Shown: positions 26,753-36,239, numbered from the stretch's first letter. The stretch: 64,000 bases of DNA from Anaerolineae bacterium (GCA_023382535.1 JAHDWA010000031.1:1-64000); one strand, 5' to 3'. Made by a program: numbers and translations. The notes: generated from the sequence alone by a model not told the origin.

Positions 26753-28578
26753 AGCGCCCACTTCAGTTCCCAGTCAAAGCGATCCGCGTACTCTTGTTGG
26801 CCGGGGATGAAGAATTCGGCAAACATGGCCCGATCTGCTTTGAGCGTACGAATGAAACTTTCAATCAAGTGGCGGCGGTCGGCCTGCCACTGTTGGGCCA
26901 ACAAACCATAATGATACATCTCGACGTATTTGGCGGCGGACGCATCCCAACTGCTGTTGATGGCCATCGCGGTGCGGATAAGATAATCGTGATGAGCATG
27001 GTTGTAACGATAGGCATCAACCGCAGCCCTGATTTGTCCAAAGAAAGCATTGGCCTCGCCCCAGCGGTCGCTGATATCGAGCCAATCGTACAGGTAAGCG
27101 CAGTGACGCACCTTAACCAGCCCGCCGACAGCCCGGCCAATGACGATATTACCCAGCAGCGAAGCCTCGTAATCCACCAGGCCGCACGGTTCAAAGCGGG
27201 AGGGGATCAGCGTGAAATCGCCCCCGGCCAGGATGAGCTTGGAGAGGGGCAGGTTAAAGGTGTTGTTGAAGTAGACCCGCTGGGGATAGAGGGCCGCCAG
27301 CCGAAAAAAATTGGCTTCCGTGGCCTTGCCGCCGGCGTCGCCTTCCGGGGCAGAGGCCAGGATGATGAACTTGATGCCGCCATCGTATGCCAGGGTGCGT
27401 TCGATGATGTCGGCAACCAGCCCGAAATTTTTCTGATCCACCAGCCGGCCCACACCGGTCATCAAAATGGGGTCCCAGACCGGCTCGGTGCCGAAGGTTT
27501 CCAGGTGGAGCAGCCGCTTCAAGTCGGCCTTCACGTCCAGGTGGTTCACATCAAAGCTGTGGTCGCGGGCCAGCATCTCGGTTTGGGTGGTCGGATTTTT
27601 AAAGATGGGATTATGCGGGCCGCGCCGGTCCTGCATGCGGCGGAGCGGCTCGGCCTTGAGTTCCGGGAGATTTTCCGGGCGATTGATGTCGCTCATGCCG
27701 TTGGTGATGCCGGCAATCGGCAGCTTTTCAAACAGGTCCAGGTGGCGGTTCGGCACAAAAACTTCGCCGGGCGGGCTGCCTTTTTGGGCGTAGGCTTTGG
27801 CCCACACGGCGGCGTGGCCTTCCTTCAACTCCGCCGCGTAGCCCCACGTGCCGGCAATGTCGCCGCTGACGGTGGTAATCTTGCCGCCGGTTTCGTGGAC
27901 TTTGAGCATGCAGGCTTTCATGATGTTCAGGTTGTCAAAGAAATCGAAATATTTGTGGAACAATTTTTCGCCGGGTAGATTCAGCCGGTCCAGCGAGTGA
28001 TAGCCGCCGCCGATGAGCGGGGTGACGCCCTGGTAGGTGGCATTGTGAATAGTCAGGTGGGCTGGCACATGGCGCAGGTAATCGTCGCCCAGGTAAAAAG
28101 GGATGAGGCCGACGTGATAATCGTGCAGGTGAACCGTATCAAAATTACCCTGCTTGATATAAGCGGCCATGGCCTGGCCAACGGCGGCGTACAACTTGAG
28201 ACCGAGCTGCGGGTCGTCGGGATAGATAGCGCTGGCATTGGTCCAGCTCAACTGCCATTCATCCCAAAAATAGACGACTTTTTGGCCGTCGGGGAAAACA
28301 TGCTCGTAGACATCAAAGGCAAAGGTATACCCTTCGATGGTTACCGGCAGGCGCAGGTCAAGCCGGGTCAACTGGCTCTTATCGTAGTGAGCAAAGCAGG
28401 GGGTCAGGGTCTCAACCTCCAAGTCAATACCCTGCCTGGCGGCCGCTTTGACCAGCTCCGGGGGCAGCTCCTCGACCACTACTCCCAGCCCGCCAATTTT
28501 AGCCCCCAGCCCGCTCCCGACGCGGCCTATTTCCCACGCAGGCATGGCCACCCGCATTTTTTTGTTGGTTTTTGGCAT
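26710..28578 (-). CDS. glgA: Glycogen synthase, GT5-like
   Basis: 622 residues, longer than most bacterial GlgA proteins. The N-terminal Rossmann half has the donor-site region GLGAKIGGLGVVVEELP and VHLHDYHVGLIPFYLG. The C-terminal half has MTGVGRLVDQKNFGLVADI, FTLIPSRFEPCGLVDYEASLLG and IGRAVGGLVKVR, the usual nucleotide-sugar site. It extends alpha-1,4-glucan from an activated glucose donor, feeding the branching enzyme encoded at 12441. It is a single gene with its own promoter, divergent from the membrane protein gene. Donor (ADP- or UDP-glucose) is not decidable, and the family is divergent enough that an alternative glucan or glycan product cannot be excluded. Confidence 0.85.
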   Translation of the reverse strand: MPKTNKKMRVAMPAWEIGRVGSGLGAKIGGLGVVVEELPPELVKAAARQGIDLEVETLTPCFAHYDKSQLTRLDLRLPVTIEGYTFAFDVYEHVFPDGQKVVYFWDEWQLSWTNASAIYPDDPQLGLKLYAAVGQAMAAYIKQGNFDTVHLHDYHVGLIPFYLGDDYLRHVPAHLTIHNATYQGVTPLIGGGYHSLDRLNLPGEKLFHKYFDFFDNLNIMKACMLKVHETGGKITTVSGDIAGTWGYAAELKEGHAAVWAKAYAQKGSPPGEVFVPNRHLDLFEKLPIAGITNGMSDINRPENLPELKAEPLRRMQDRRGPHNPIFKNPTTQTEMLARDHSFDVNHLDVKADLKRLLHLETFGTEPVWDPILMTGVGRLVDQKNFGLVADIIERTLAYDGGIKFIILASAPEGDAGGKATEANFFRLAALYPQRVYFNNTFNLPLSKLILAGGDFTLIPSRFEPCGLVDYEASLLGNIVIGRAVGGLVKVRHCAYLYDWLDISDRWGEANAFFGQIRAAVDAYRYNHAHHDYLIRTAMAINSSWDASAAKYVEMYHYGLLAQQWQADRRHLIESFIRTLKADRAMFAEFFIPGQQEYADRFDWELKWALLSGNWEDLKAGKK

Positions 28579-28612
28579 TGGTTTTCTCTCAGGTTCCGCT
28601 TGACGTGAGAGA

Positions 28613-28640
28613 ATTCTACCACGAATGACAGGGGGAGCAA
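28613..28640 (-). promoter_or_regulatory. Promoter of glgA
   Basis: Minus strand: TTGCTC, a 16-bp spacer, TAGAAT, with TGG directly before the -10, the same extended -10 as in the response-regulator promoter at 9303. Confidence 0.6.
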
Positions 28641-28700
28641 GTCACTTTTGCCGGCTGGCGCATGGTGTACTGGCCGTTTAATTCATCTGTAAAAAGTCAT

Positions 28701-28729
28701 TTGTGTTTTATTTCCCCTGCGCTTATCAT
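28701..28729 (+). promoter_or_regulatory. Possible promoter of the polytopic membrane protein gene
   Basis: TTGTGT at 28701-28706, a 17-bp spacer, TATCAT at 28724-28729. If real, it excludes the far upstream ATG at 28662 as the start and supports 28782. Confidence 0.35.
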
Positions 28730-28781
28730 GGATTCGATACCAATGCTATTAGCCCTTCAAAGAGACACAAGAGGGCCTGGG

Positions 28782-30596
28782 ATGCCAAAATTATCCCCTC
28801 GATATTCCGCTTTCGCCGCTGGCTTGGCTGTTATAGGGGCCGGCCTGTTGGCTGCGAGACCTCTCTTTGTGCCGCGCTTGCTTCACGGCACTGACTCGCT
28901 GATCCATTTTTATACGCTGCTTCAACTGGACGAATTGATCCGGCAGGGAATTGGATATAGCCGCTGGCTTCCCTACCGGGCCAGTGGACTGGGCACGCCC
29001 TTGTTCCATTACTATGCGCCCCTGGTTTATTACCTGGCCGAGAGTTTTAAATTGTTTGGCCTGGATGCGCTCCTGGCATTGCGAGTAGTCGGAGGGCTGG
29101 CGTTGGTTGGCGGAGCGCTGGGCGCCTTTTTGTGGGCGCGAGATGTACTCAGGCAGGAGATGGCGGCGCTGGTTGCTGCCACGGCCTATGTTTGCGGGCC
29201 AGCTATGCTGTTCAATGCATTCTTTCGGGGCGGACTGGCCGAACAGTTGGCGCTGATGCTTTTGCCATTTGTGCTGTGGGCCTTTCATCGTCTGGCGGCG
29301 ACGGGCCAAATGCGCTATTTAGCTGCAAGCGCCCTGACTTACGCTGCCGTAACTCTCTCTCACAATGTGACCGCTCTGATTTTCTCGCCGGTCTTGCTGG
29401 CTTACACTCTCGTTTTGACCCGGGCAGACCTGCTTCCCATCAGTCGCCGGCGCACGCCAATCCTGCTGGTAGTCGCCATGAGCCTGGGGCTGGGGCTGTC
29501 GGCTTTTTTCTGGCTGCCAGCCCTGGTTGAACGGGACGCCATCATGGCCGACCTGCTCTATACTCTACCGGGCCTCGATTACCACCAGAATTTCATGCCT
29601 CTAGATGCCTTGCTCATTGCTCCCCTGACGCAAACCCTTCGTCCTGGCCTGAGCCTGGTGACGTTAGGGGTGGGGGTGATCGGGCTGTTCACCCTCTGGC
29701 CGAGCAAAGGAGAGGCGCGTGATTCAGCAGAAGCTTCGCCGCTTGGGCCTACCCGGAAATTGCGTGGACATACTTATTTGGCTGCCGCGGTCGTAATTGC
29801 CTGTATAGTGATGGTTTTGCCCGGGTCGGTGGGAATTTGGGAAGCGCTGCCGCTGCTCCAATTTTTCCAATTCCCCCAGCGCTTTCTGGGCGTGGCCGGT
29901 CTGTTCGCCGCTTTTCTGGCGGGGGTTGGTGTGCTGAGCCTGGGGCAGAGATTTAACCGGAGCTGGTCAATGAATCTACCCGTTCCCTTCCCTCCTGGTC
30001 TGTTTTCTATTACGCTCCCGCTTTCAAGTCTGATCCAAATAATTGTTGTTGGTTTGCTCTTGAACCATACCTGGGGGCTGGCGCAGGTGCGCTATTACCC
30101 TCCCTTGCCGGCCATTGATGTTAGCTTTATCATGCTCAAGGAGCGGGAACAGGGCTTTGTAAACACCATTTACAGCGGTAATTTTGTTCCTGTAACGGTC
30201 AAAACTTTACCCTCAATTGAGCAACTGGCCAAAGCCAGCGTTGAGCGGCTCGACTCGACCTCTTTACCCGCCGAGGCGACCCTCATCGCTGCCAGCTACC
30301 ATCCACTTCGATATGAGGTGACCCTTACGAGTCTCAAGCCGTTTGTGTTGCGCTTCAATACCTTTTACTTTCCAGGTTGGCAGGCTCAGCTTGACGGCCA
30401 GGCCACGTCCCTTACACCGTCCGACCCCTACGGCTTTATCAGCGTGCAGATACCGGCTGGGCAGCATCATCTGCTAGTCTGGTTTGGCTCGACGCCCTGG
30501 CGCACCCTGGCCAACATCTTAAGCGCCGGCAGTGCGGTGATGCTGGGGCTGGTTGTGCTAATGAAATGGTTTCGCCATTCCAAACAAGGAGAATAA
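28782..30596 (+). CDS. Polytopic membrane protein, PTPS-related/GT-C-like
   Basis: 604 residues from the ATG at 28782, chosen because GAGGG lies 6 bases upstream and the first membrane helix follows directly; an ATG at 28662 would add 40 residues without hydrophobic character. At least ten membrane segments fill residues 10-430. The first external loop has HGTDSLIHFY and LPYRASGLGTPLFHYYAPLVYYLAE, resembling the 6-pyruvoyl-tetrahydropterin-synthase-related membrane family and lipid-linked-sugar transferases of GT-C fold. A soluble beta-rich C-terminal part (about 470-580) precedes a last helix. It probably acts in surface glycan assembly; the donor is unknown. It has 3 bp to the next gene, so the pair is co-transcribed. 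Confidence 0.7.
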   Translation: MPKLSPRYSAFAAGLAVIGAGLLAARPLFVPRLLHGTDSLIHFYTLLQLDELIRQGIGYSRWLPYRASGLGTPLFHYYAPLVYYLAESFKLFGLDALLALRVVGGLALVGGALGAFLWARDVLRQEMAALVAATAYVCGPAMLFNAFFRGGLAEQLALMLLPFVLWAFHRLAATGQMRYLAASALTYAAVTLSHNVTALIFSPVLLAYTLVLTRADLLPISRRRTPILLVVAMSLGLGLSAFFWLPALVERDAIMADLLYTLPGLDYHQNFMPLDALLIAPLTQTLRPGLSLVTLGVGVIGLFTLWPSKGEARDSAEASPLGPTRKLRGHTYLAAAVVIACIVMVLPGSVGIWEALPLLQFFQFPQRFLGVAGLFAAFLAGVGVLSLGQRFNRSWSMNLPVPFPPGLFSITLPLSSLIQIIVVGLLLNHTWGLAQVRYYPPLPAIDVSFIMLKEREQGFVNTIYSGNFVPVTVKTLPSIEQLAKASVERLDSTSLPAEATLIAASYHPLRYEVTLTSLKPFVLRFNTFYFPGWQAQLDGQATSLTPSDPYGFISVQIPAGQHHLLVWFGSTPWRTLANILSAGSAVMLGLVVLMKWFRHSKQGE

Positions 30597-30599
30597 TCT

Positions 30600-32315
30600 A
30601 TGACCCCAGCAAACTTTCTAACCAGAACCTCTCAACTGATCCTGATCGTGGCCCTGGCAGGCTTGATGATCGTCGTATGCGTGGGGCTGATCCCCCTGCC
30701 TCTTTTGTTACCGAAGCAGGAAGCCCGCGCCGCCGGAACAATTAATGTGACTACGACGATAGATGAGTACAACACGAGCGGCAGTGGCAGCGGTTGTTCC
30801 TTGCGTGAAGCGATTGAGTCAATCAATACGAGCGCCTCATTTGGTGGATGTAATAATCCGGGCAATGCAGCGGATACGATTCAATTGCAGGGGATGATAT
30901 ATACCCTGAGTATTCCGGAAACGGGTTTTCCCAATAGCAATACCAGAGGGAGTGTAAAACCTCAAAGGAGTGTAATTATTCGAGGTGTTGGACCTGGACA
31001 AACCATCATCACAACGACCATTACGTTTAACCAACACGTATTTATGATGTCTAACCCTGTCGTTGATCCAGCTACTATTACTATTGAGGGCATAAATATT
31101 CAGGGTGGTAAAGGAGGAGGTGGTGGGCGTGGAATTCTTTGTGACTTTTCTTTTGAGAATTCAACATTAACCCTTACTGACGCGGTGATTGAAAATAACT
31201 TAGGAGGTGGGATTGGCTGCACAGCTAGCGTCTTGATTTTGAGTGATGTTACTATTCGTAACAACGGTACAATGAATAATTCTGGCGGAGGGCTTTTGCG
31301 TTATTATGGAAATATCATTATGAAAAATGTTACATTTTATGGGAATCAGGCTGATGTTGGAGGTGCTATTTACATAAATGATTATTCTGCTAAATCTGAT
31401 GCAATTCAAATGACGAATGTGACTATCTTCAATAATCAAGCTCAGGTCAGTGGAGGTGGTTTATATCTAGTTTTTTATACGCCTCCCAATGTCATCACCG
31501 CAACTAATGTGACCTTTGCCAAGAATCAGGCTGTAAGCGGTAATGGTGGTAATATCTATTTGAATGCTTCCAGTCTAAGCCTCAAAAACACCATTATCGC
31601 CAACGGCAGCCCCAACAACTGCGACGGCAATCCTGTACCCAATATTACCTCGCTGGGCCATAACCTGGACAGCGGCAACACCTGCGGCCTGACCGCCACC
31701 GGCGACATTACCAACACCAATCCGCTTCTCGCCGCTTCGCTGGCTGACAACGGCGGCTCGACAGAGACGCTGGCTCTGCTCGGCGGCAGCCCGGCGATTG
31801 ATGGGGGCACTTGTAACGGCGCTCCCGCTGCTGACCAGCGCGGCATTGCCCGGCCTCAAGGAACGGCCTGTGATATCGGCGCCTACGAGACCAGCGCTCA
31901 ACCTAACTTCTTTTTGACTAAACGCGTTGACGACGCTACTCCTGACCCCGGCCAGCGGATCACTTACACCATCACGCTTCAAAATAATGGCTCTCTCAGC
32001 GCCACAAACACCACCCTCTCTGACCCCCTGCCTGCGGGCTTGAGTTTAGCCGGGCCGGCCAGACTTGACCCGCCGGGAAGTGTCTTTACGCCGACCTTGC
32101 CTACTTTGGCCAGCGGTTTGACCCTATCTAGTGGACATTCGATAACCCTGACCTTCCCCGTCACCGCCAGCGCCGGACTGGTAGGTGGTACGGTTTTGAC
32201 CAACACGGTGACTGTTACCAGTACCGAGGTGGTGACGCCTCAGACAGCCTCGGTGAGGATTACCATCGCGGCTGAAGATGAAGAGATTTATCTGCCGGTT
32301 ATTTTGAAGAAGTAA
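30600..32315 (+). CDS. Secreted CSLREA / choice-of-anchor-Q beta-helix protein with DUF11 domain
   Basis: 571 residues. A signal-anchor sits at residues 12-38, followed by the CSLREA motif (GCSLREAIESIN) near residue 62. A right-handed beta-helix region follows (repeated NVTIFNNQA-like and GGGLY units). Then comes the choice-of-anchor-Q end (SLGHNLDSGNTC, LADNGGSTETLALLGGSPAIDGG, DIGAYE), and a DUF11-type repeat (PGQRITYTITLQNNG). The protein ends EDEEIYLPVILKK, a tail frequent in secreted Chloroflexota proteins. The middle third is much more AT-rich than both ends. It is probably an adhesin or surface polysaccharide-binding protein, co-expressed with the membrane protein before it. Confidence 0.85.
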   Translation: MTPANFLTRTSQLILIVALAGLMIVVCVGLIPLPLLLPKQEARAAGTINVTTTIDEYNTSGSGSGCSLREAIESINTSASFGGCNNPGNAADTIQLQGMIYTLSIPETGFPNSNTRGSVKPQRSVIIRGVGPGQTIITTTITFNQHVFMMSNPVVDPATITIEGINIQGGKGGGGGRGILCDFSFENSTLTLTDAVIENNLGGGIGCTASVLILSDVTIRNNGTMNNSGGGLLRYYGNIIMKNVTFYGNQADVGGAIYINDYSAKSDAIQMTNVTIFNNQAQVSGGGLYLVFYTPPNVITATNVTFAKNQAVSGNGGNIYLNASSLSLKNTIIANGSPNNCDGNPVPNITSLGHNLDSGNTCGLTATGDITNTNPLLAASLADNGGSTETLALLGGSPAIDGGTCNGAPAADQRGIARPQGTACDIGAYETSAQPNFFLTKRVDDATPDPGQRITYTITLQNNGSLSATNTTLSDPLPAGLSLAGPARLDPPGSVFTPTLPTLASGLTLSSGHSITLTFPVTASAGLVGGTVLTNTVTVTSTEVVTPQTASVRITIAAEDEEIYLPVILKK

Positions 32316-32997
32316 AACGGAGCCGCAAAATTTCGGCGTCTAACCGGGCGGCCAGGCCAGGACCGCCGCCAGTTTTAGCCTGTTCTACTGCTTGCTCCAG
32401 CCAGCTTGATTGACTGTCCTGATAGGATGCACTTCCAAGTGGCCGGCTATCTAAAAAGGCAAGGGGACGCTGCTCAACTGCCTTGCTAAAATCCAGGGTC
32501 TCAAGAGGGATTCGATACCCGGCGTGCAGCCGTTCCGTCGTGGCGCAGTACCAGACCACCGTTACCAATTTCGAATTTTCGATTTTCGATTTTCGATTTT
32601 GGATTTTTGCCCGCCTCTTTAGATGGGATTTTTGGATTTCTAACGGCGTAGCAAAAACGACACACGGTTCACTGGCTGCCGCCAGCACCCAGACCCCAGC
32701 GTGCGGGTTGGAGAGAGCTTGATGTAAATCGGCCAGGAATTGAGCGGCAGAGGTTCCTTCCGGCCAGGTTCCGTCGAGACGGATGGCCCGCAGCAGGGCC
32801 AGTTCGACGGCGGGCAGGCTGTAGCCGGGCGCAATCACGTCTCCCTGCCAGAATCCCCCCCACAGCGGTTCGTCAACTTCCAGGAGGTCATCGGCAAAAG
32901 GGGTTGAGCTGACCTGCGCAGCCAGCCGGTCCAACTGTTGGGGTGCAGCCCTCTTTGCTTGCGTGATTAATTCGACGACAAATTGACGGATAGACAT
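32299..32997 (-). CDS. Hypothetical protein, 232 aa, with repeat-derived insert
   Basis: I do not recognise this protein. It is soluble, with no signal peptide. The N-terminal part is helical (IRQFVVELITQAKRAAPQQLDRL). A middle region GVWVLAAASEPCVVFATPLEI and, after the insert, VTVVWYCATTERLHAGYRI look like neighbouring beta strands of one sheet. Between them lies a Lys/Arg/Asn-rich stretch (RAKIQNRKSKIENSK) encoded exactly by CGATTTT-type repeat units. Its 3' end overlaps the beta-helix gene by 17 bp in convergent orientation. Codon use outside the insert is like that of the neighbours, so I take it as real. Confidence 0.6.
   Translation of the reverse strand: MSIRQFVVELITQAKRAAPQQLDRLAAQVSSTPFADDLLEVDEPLWGGFWQGDVIAPGYSLPAVELALLRAIRLDGTWPEGTSAAQFLADLHQALSNPHAGVWVLAAASEPCVVFATPLEIQKSHLKRRAKIQNRKSKIENSKLVTVVWYCATTERLHAGYRIPLETLDFSKAVEQRPLAFLDSRPLGSASYQDSQSSWLEQAVEQAKTGGGPGLAARLDAEILRLRFTSSK
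32566..32641. repeat. STRR-like CGATTTT repeat inside a coding sequence
   Basis: Consecutive TTCGAATTT, TCGATTT, TCGATTT, TCGATTT and TGGATTT units, then a second cluster (GGGATTTTTGGATTTC). All lie in frame within the 232-residue protein and split what look like two adjacent beta strands. Confidence 0.78.
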
Positions 32998-33083
32998 AGA
33001 GCAATCCTATGTTTGCACTTTTTATATTCTACCCCATGCCCCGCGTTATTGCACTTTAGAAACGAGTCTTACCTGAAGGTTGT

Positions 33084-33112
33084 TTGACTTTTACCCTTTT
33101 TCCTCGTAAAAT
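33084..33112 (+). promoter_or_regulatory. Sigma70-type promoter of the peptide-type ABC operon
   Basis: TTGACT at 33084-33089, a 17-bp spacer, TAAAAT at 33107-33112. Transcription would begin near 33119, with a leader of about 75 nt to the ATG at 33195. Confidence 0.68.
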
Positions 33113-33194
33113 ATCGCCCACTTTTGAAGATTCTATCGTTTAAAATGTTAAATTAGGTTAAGGTTCAAGGTTGACCTTTAGAGAAGAGAAGTTG

Positions 33195-35021
33195 ATGCGA
33201 TATAAAGCTCGTTTTATTCCCCTTTTGATTGTTTTTTTGTTGAGTTTTAGCCTCGCTTGTGGTTTAGGCATTCCTGTCCCCGGTTTTGGTCGTCAAGAGA
33301 GCACCCCGGTAGTTGATTTAGATAAAGACGCGGGTTCCGCCCAAAATAGCGGCGATGAGGCCAACACCATTGAGCAGGCTGAATCCACACCCGCCCCTGC
33401 GCCGACTGAAGCGGCCCAAGAGTCTCGGGACGATAATGCCCCGGCTGAGGGAAATTCCGGCACGGCTGAACTGGCTTCAGACCAGATTTTTATCTTACCC
33501 GGCGCGGAGCCGACCACGCTTGACCCTCATTTGAGCGGCGACTCGACCTCGTCCGAGTATGTTGTCGAGATTTTCAGCGGCTTGCTGAAATACAATCGGG
33601 ACCTGGAATTGGTGCCTGATATTGCCGCAAGCTACGATGTTTCCGACGATGGGCTGGTTTATACCTTCAAACTCCGAGACGATGCCGTTTTTCAAGATGG
33701 TAAGCCCATCCGCGCCGAGGACTTTAAATGGTCTTTTGAACGCGCCTGCGACCCGGCGACCGGTTCGACCACGGCTGATACCTACCTGGGCGATGTGGTC
33801 GGCTGCCGGGACAAGCTGCAAAACAAAGCTGAAGAGGTCAAAGGGGTGGAGGTCATTGACGAGCTGACCCTCCAGTTGACCATTGACGAGCCAAAAGGCT
33901 TTTTTCCGGCCAAGATGACCTACCCCACTGCCTATGCCCTTGATCGGGAGAATGTCGAGAGCGGCGGCGCGGAGTGGTTCAAAGAAGCGAATGGCAGCGG
34001 CCCCTTCAAACTGGCCGAATATTCGCCCGAAGAAAATACAATCGTTTTAGATCGCAACGAAAACTTTTACGGCGACCCCAAACCTACCCTGGAGCGGGTG
34101 ATTTACCTGATCAGCGCGCCGATTAACCCGATGAGCGGTTATGAAGAAGGGCTGAGTTCGTTGGGAGCCTCGGCTGGAGTCACTTACGATGCCATTCCGC
34201 TGAGCATCAGCGACTTGAGCCGGGCCACCGACCCTAACAATCCGCTCAGTAAAGAGTTTGTCTCTGCGCCTACCTTGAGTGTTTCTTATGTGGGTTTCAA
34301 CGTGGAGAAGCCACCGTTTGATGATCCCAAAATTCGACAGGCGTTCAACCTGGCCCTCGATAAACGGCGGATGGTCAAGCTGGTCTTTCAGGATACCGTA
34401 CCGGTGGCGAATGGTATTGTCCCGCCCACGATGCCGGGCTATGAAAATCCTGACTTAAGTGATTATGAGTTCGACCCGGAACGCGCCCAGGCGTTGGTTG
34501 CCGAGTCCTCCTATGGTGATGTGACCGAACTGCCCGATATTACCTTGAATGTGCCGGGTGAAGGCAGCGAGGCCGGGCCGATTGTCGAAACCATGGTCGA
34601 GTCTTACAAAGAGAATCTGGGGGTTGAAATTTCGGTTGAACAAACGCCCTGGCCCGAATTTTTGGCCGATCTCAGCAGGGCGGACATGCCGTATCAGATG
34701 TACTCGCTTGGCTGGGTCGCCGATTATCCTGATCCCCAGGATTTTCTGGAAGTTCTCTTCTATTCTACCAGCAGTCAAAATCAGGGGGGATACAGCAACC
34801 CGGAGGTAGATGCCCTGTTAGATCAAGCACGGGGCGTTCAAGATCCAAAAGAGCGTCTGGCCCTGTACCAGCAGGCTGAGCAAATGATTTTGGACGATGC
34901 CGCCTGGATTCCGCTCTACTTTTCGGTGGAAAATTGGCTGGTCAAACCTTACGTTCAAGACTTTTGGATTCCACCCTTACATGTGCCCAAATTTCAGTAT
35001 ATATCTATTGCCGAACATTAA
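33195..35021 (+). CDS. Peptide-type ABC transporter substrate-binding lipoprotein 1
   Basis: 608 residues from the ATG at 33195, which has GAGAAG upstream; a TTG at 33171 is less likely. The lipobox is FSLAC near residue 22, then a Glu/Ala/Pro/Thr-rich spacer of about 70 residues. The family 5 binding-protein core follows (AEPTTLDPHLSGDSTS, DIAASYDVSDDGLVYTFKLR, YVGFNVEKPPFDDPKIRQAFN). It captures oligopeptides or similar ligands outside the membrane and delivers them to the permease encoded downstream. It is the first gene of the operon. The following gap contains a large STRR-like repeat. Confidence 0.93.
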   Translation: MRYKARFIPLLIVFLLSFSLACGLGIPVPGFGRQESTPVVDLDKDAGSAQNSGDEANTIEQAESTPAPAPTEAAQESRDDNAPAEGNSGTAELASDQIFILPGAEPTTLDPHLSGDSTSSEYVVEIFSGLLKYNRDLELVPDIAASYDVSDDGLVYTFKLRDDAVFQDGKPIRAEDFKWSFERACDPATGSTTADTYLGDVVGCRDKLQNKAEEVKGVEVIDELTLQLTIDEPKGFFPAKMTYPTAYALDRENVESGGAEWFKEANGSGPFKLAEYSPEENTIVLDRNENFYGDPKPTLERVIYLISAPINPMSGYEEGLSSLGASAGVTYDAIPLSISDLSRATDPNNPLSKEFVSAPTLSVSYVGFNVEKPPFDDPKIRQAFNLALDKRRMVKLVFQDTVPVANGIVPPTMPGYENPDLSDYEFDPERAQALVAESSYGDVTELPDITLNVPGEGSEAGPIVETMVESYKENLGVEISVEQTPWPEFLADLSRADMPYQMYSLGWVADYPDPQDFLEVLFYSTSSQNQGGYSNPEVDALLDQARGVQDPKERLALYQQAEQMILDDAAWIPLYFSVENWLVKPYVQDFWIPPLHVPKFQYISIAEH

Positions 35022-35027
35022 AACAAG

Positions 35028-35120
35028 TAGCAAGTTGCAGGTAGCAAGGGTGCAGGTTCCATGCGCTACGCAATACGCAAGACGTTTCACGCAAACCGTA
35101 ATACCATTTCAGGTTTCATG
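35028..35120. repeat. STRR-like composite repeat between SBP1 and oppD
   Basis: Tandem GTAGCAAGTTGCAG and GTAGCAAGGGTGCAG units (35028-35060) are followed by CGCTACGCAATACGCAAGACG and TTTCACGC words. The first set is shared with 25111 and 52919; the second resembles the 50172-50215 repeat. Confidence 0.72.
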
Positions 35121-35160
35121 TATATCACAACCCTAATTAAAGTTGAGAGGATAAGAGAGT

Positions 35161-36171
35161 ATGCCCGTACTGCTGGAAGTGAAAGATTTAAAAACCCAGT
35201 TTTTTACCCAAGATGGGATAGTCCGTGCGGTAAATGGAATCAGTTACACCTTGAATGAAGGTGAAACGTTGGGGATTGTGGGTGAGAGTGGTTCTGGTAA
35301 AAGTGTGGGGGTGATGTCACTCATCCGCCTGATTCCCTCCCCTCCCGGTAAAATCGTTGACGGTCAGGTTATTTTTGATGGGCAAGACCTGTTGAAGCTC
35401 AGCGACGACGAAATCCGCTCTATTCGGGGCAACAAAATCGCTATGATTTTCCAGGACCCCATGACCTCGTTGAACCCCGTTTTAACAATTGGCCGCCAGA
35501 TTGGCGAGGCACTGGAGCTTCACCTGGGGATGGATAAAAAGCAGGCCAGGGAGCGAACCATCGAATTGTTGGAACTGGTCGGTATCCCCCTGGCGAAAGA
35601 TCGCCTTAACAATTACCCGCACCAATTTTCCGGCGGCATGCGCCAGCGGGTGATGATCGCTATGGGTCTGTCGTGTAACCCGCAACTCCTCATTGCCGAT
35701 GAGCCGACCACCGCCCTGGATGTGACCATTCAAGCTCAGATTGTTGACCTGGTTAAGCGGCTGCGAGATGAAATCGGCATGGCGATCATCTGGATTACTC
35801 ACGATTTAGGTGTAGTGGCCGGTCTGGCCAACCGGGTGATCGTGATGTACGCCGGCTGTATTGTCGAAGAAGCGCCGGTCAAGGAGCTGTACCAAAACCC
35901 CCGCCATCCCTATACCCTGGGGCTACTCGGCTCCCTGCCGCGTTTGGATGCGGAGCGCCCGGAAAAGCTTAATTCCATTGAGGGGCTGCCCCCGGATTTG
36001 ATCAACTATCCCAAGGGGTGTCCCTTCTATGCGCGCTGTAACTACCGGATTGATATCTGTGCCCACGAAATGCCACCGCTTAAAACGGTGAGTGTGGGTC
36101 ACAAGGCAGCATGTCACGTAGATATATCCGTTGCTCAGCCTACCACCGAGCATCCCTATCAAGAAGCTTAA
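35161..36171 (+). CDS. oppD: Oligopeptide ABC transporter ATP-binding protein OppD
   Basis: 336 residues. Walker A is GESGSGKS, the Q-loop is [13 protein letters not shown], the ABC signature is [15 protein letters not shown], Walker B is [13 protein letters not shown], and the switch histidine is in ITHDLGV. The C-terminal oligopeptide-transporter extension contains a cysteine cluster ([16 protein letters not shown]) typical of OppD/DppD and often linked to an iron-sulfur site. It forms the ATPase dimer with the OppF-type protein and powers import. The N-terminal [18 protein letters not shown] opening is normal and no truncation is seen. Confidence 0.95.
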   Translation: MPVLLEVKDLKTQFFTQDGIVRAVNGISYTLNEGETLGIVGESGSGKSVGVMSLIRLIPSPPGKIVDGQVIFDGQDLLKLSDDEIRSIRGNKIAMIFQDPMTSLNPVLTIGRQIGEALELHLGMDKKQARERTIELLELVGIPLAKDRLNNYPHQFSGGMRQRVMIAMGLSCNPQLLIADEPTTALDVTIQAQIVDLVKRLRDEIGMAIIWITHDLGVVAGLANRVIVMYAGCIVEEAPVKELYQNPRHPYTLGLLGSLPRLDAERPEKLNSIEGLPPDLINYPKGCPFYARCNYRIDICAHEMPPLKTVSVGHKAACHVDISVAQPTTEHPYQEA

Positions 36172-36177
36172 TTCCAG

Positions 36178-36211
36178 AAACAGGTCACGTTTAAAACGTG
36201 ACCTGTTTTAT
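36178..36211 (+). terminator. Strong hairpin between oppD and oppF (attenuator-like)
   Basis: Perfect 13-bp stem AAACAGGTCACGT/ACGTGACCTGTTT around loop TTAAA, followed by TTA. It lies inside the operon, so it may terminate part of the transcripts or protect the upstream mRNA. The ACGTGAC word recurs in other repeats of the window. Confidence 0.6.
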
Positions 36212-36239
36212 ACTGTCATAATTTTCGCAAAGAGGAAAG

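Noticed and set aside
26794..27978. Long open frame on the plus strand opposite glgA
   Set aside because: It is a shadow of the glycogen synthase gene; the translation is His/Gly/Val-rich without a known fold.
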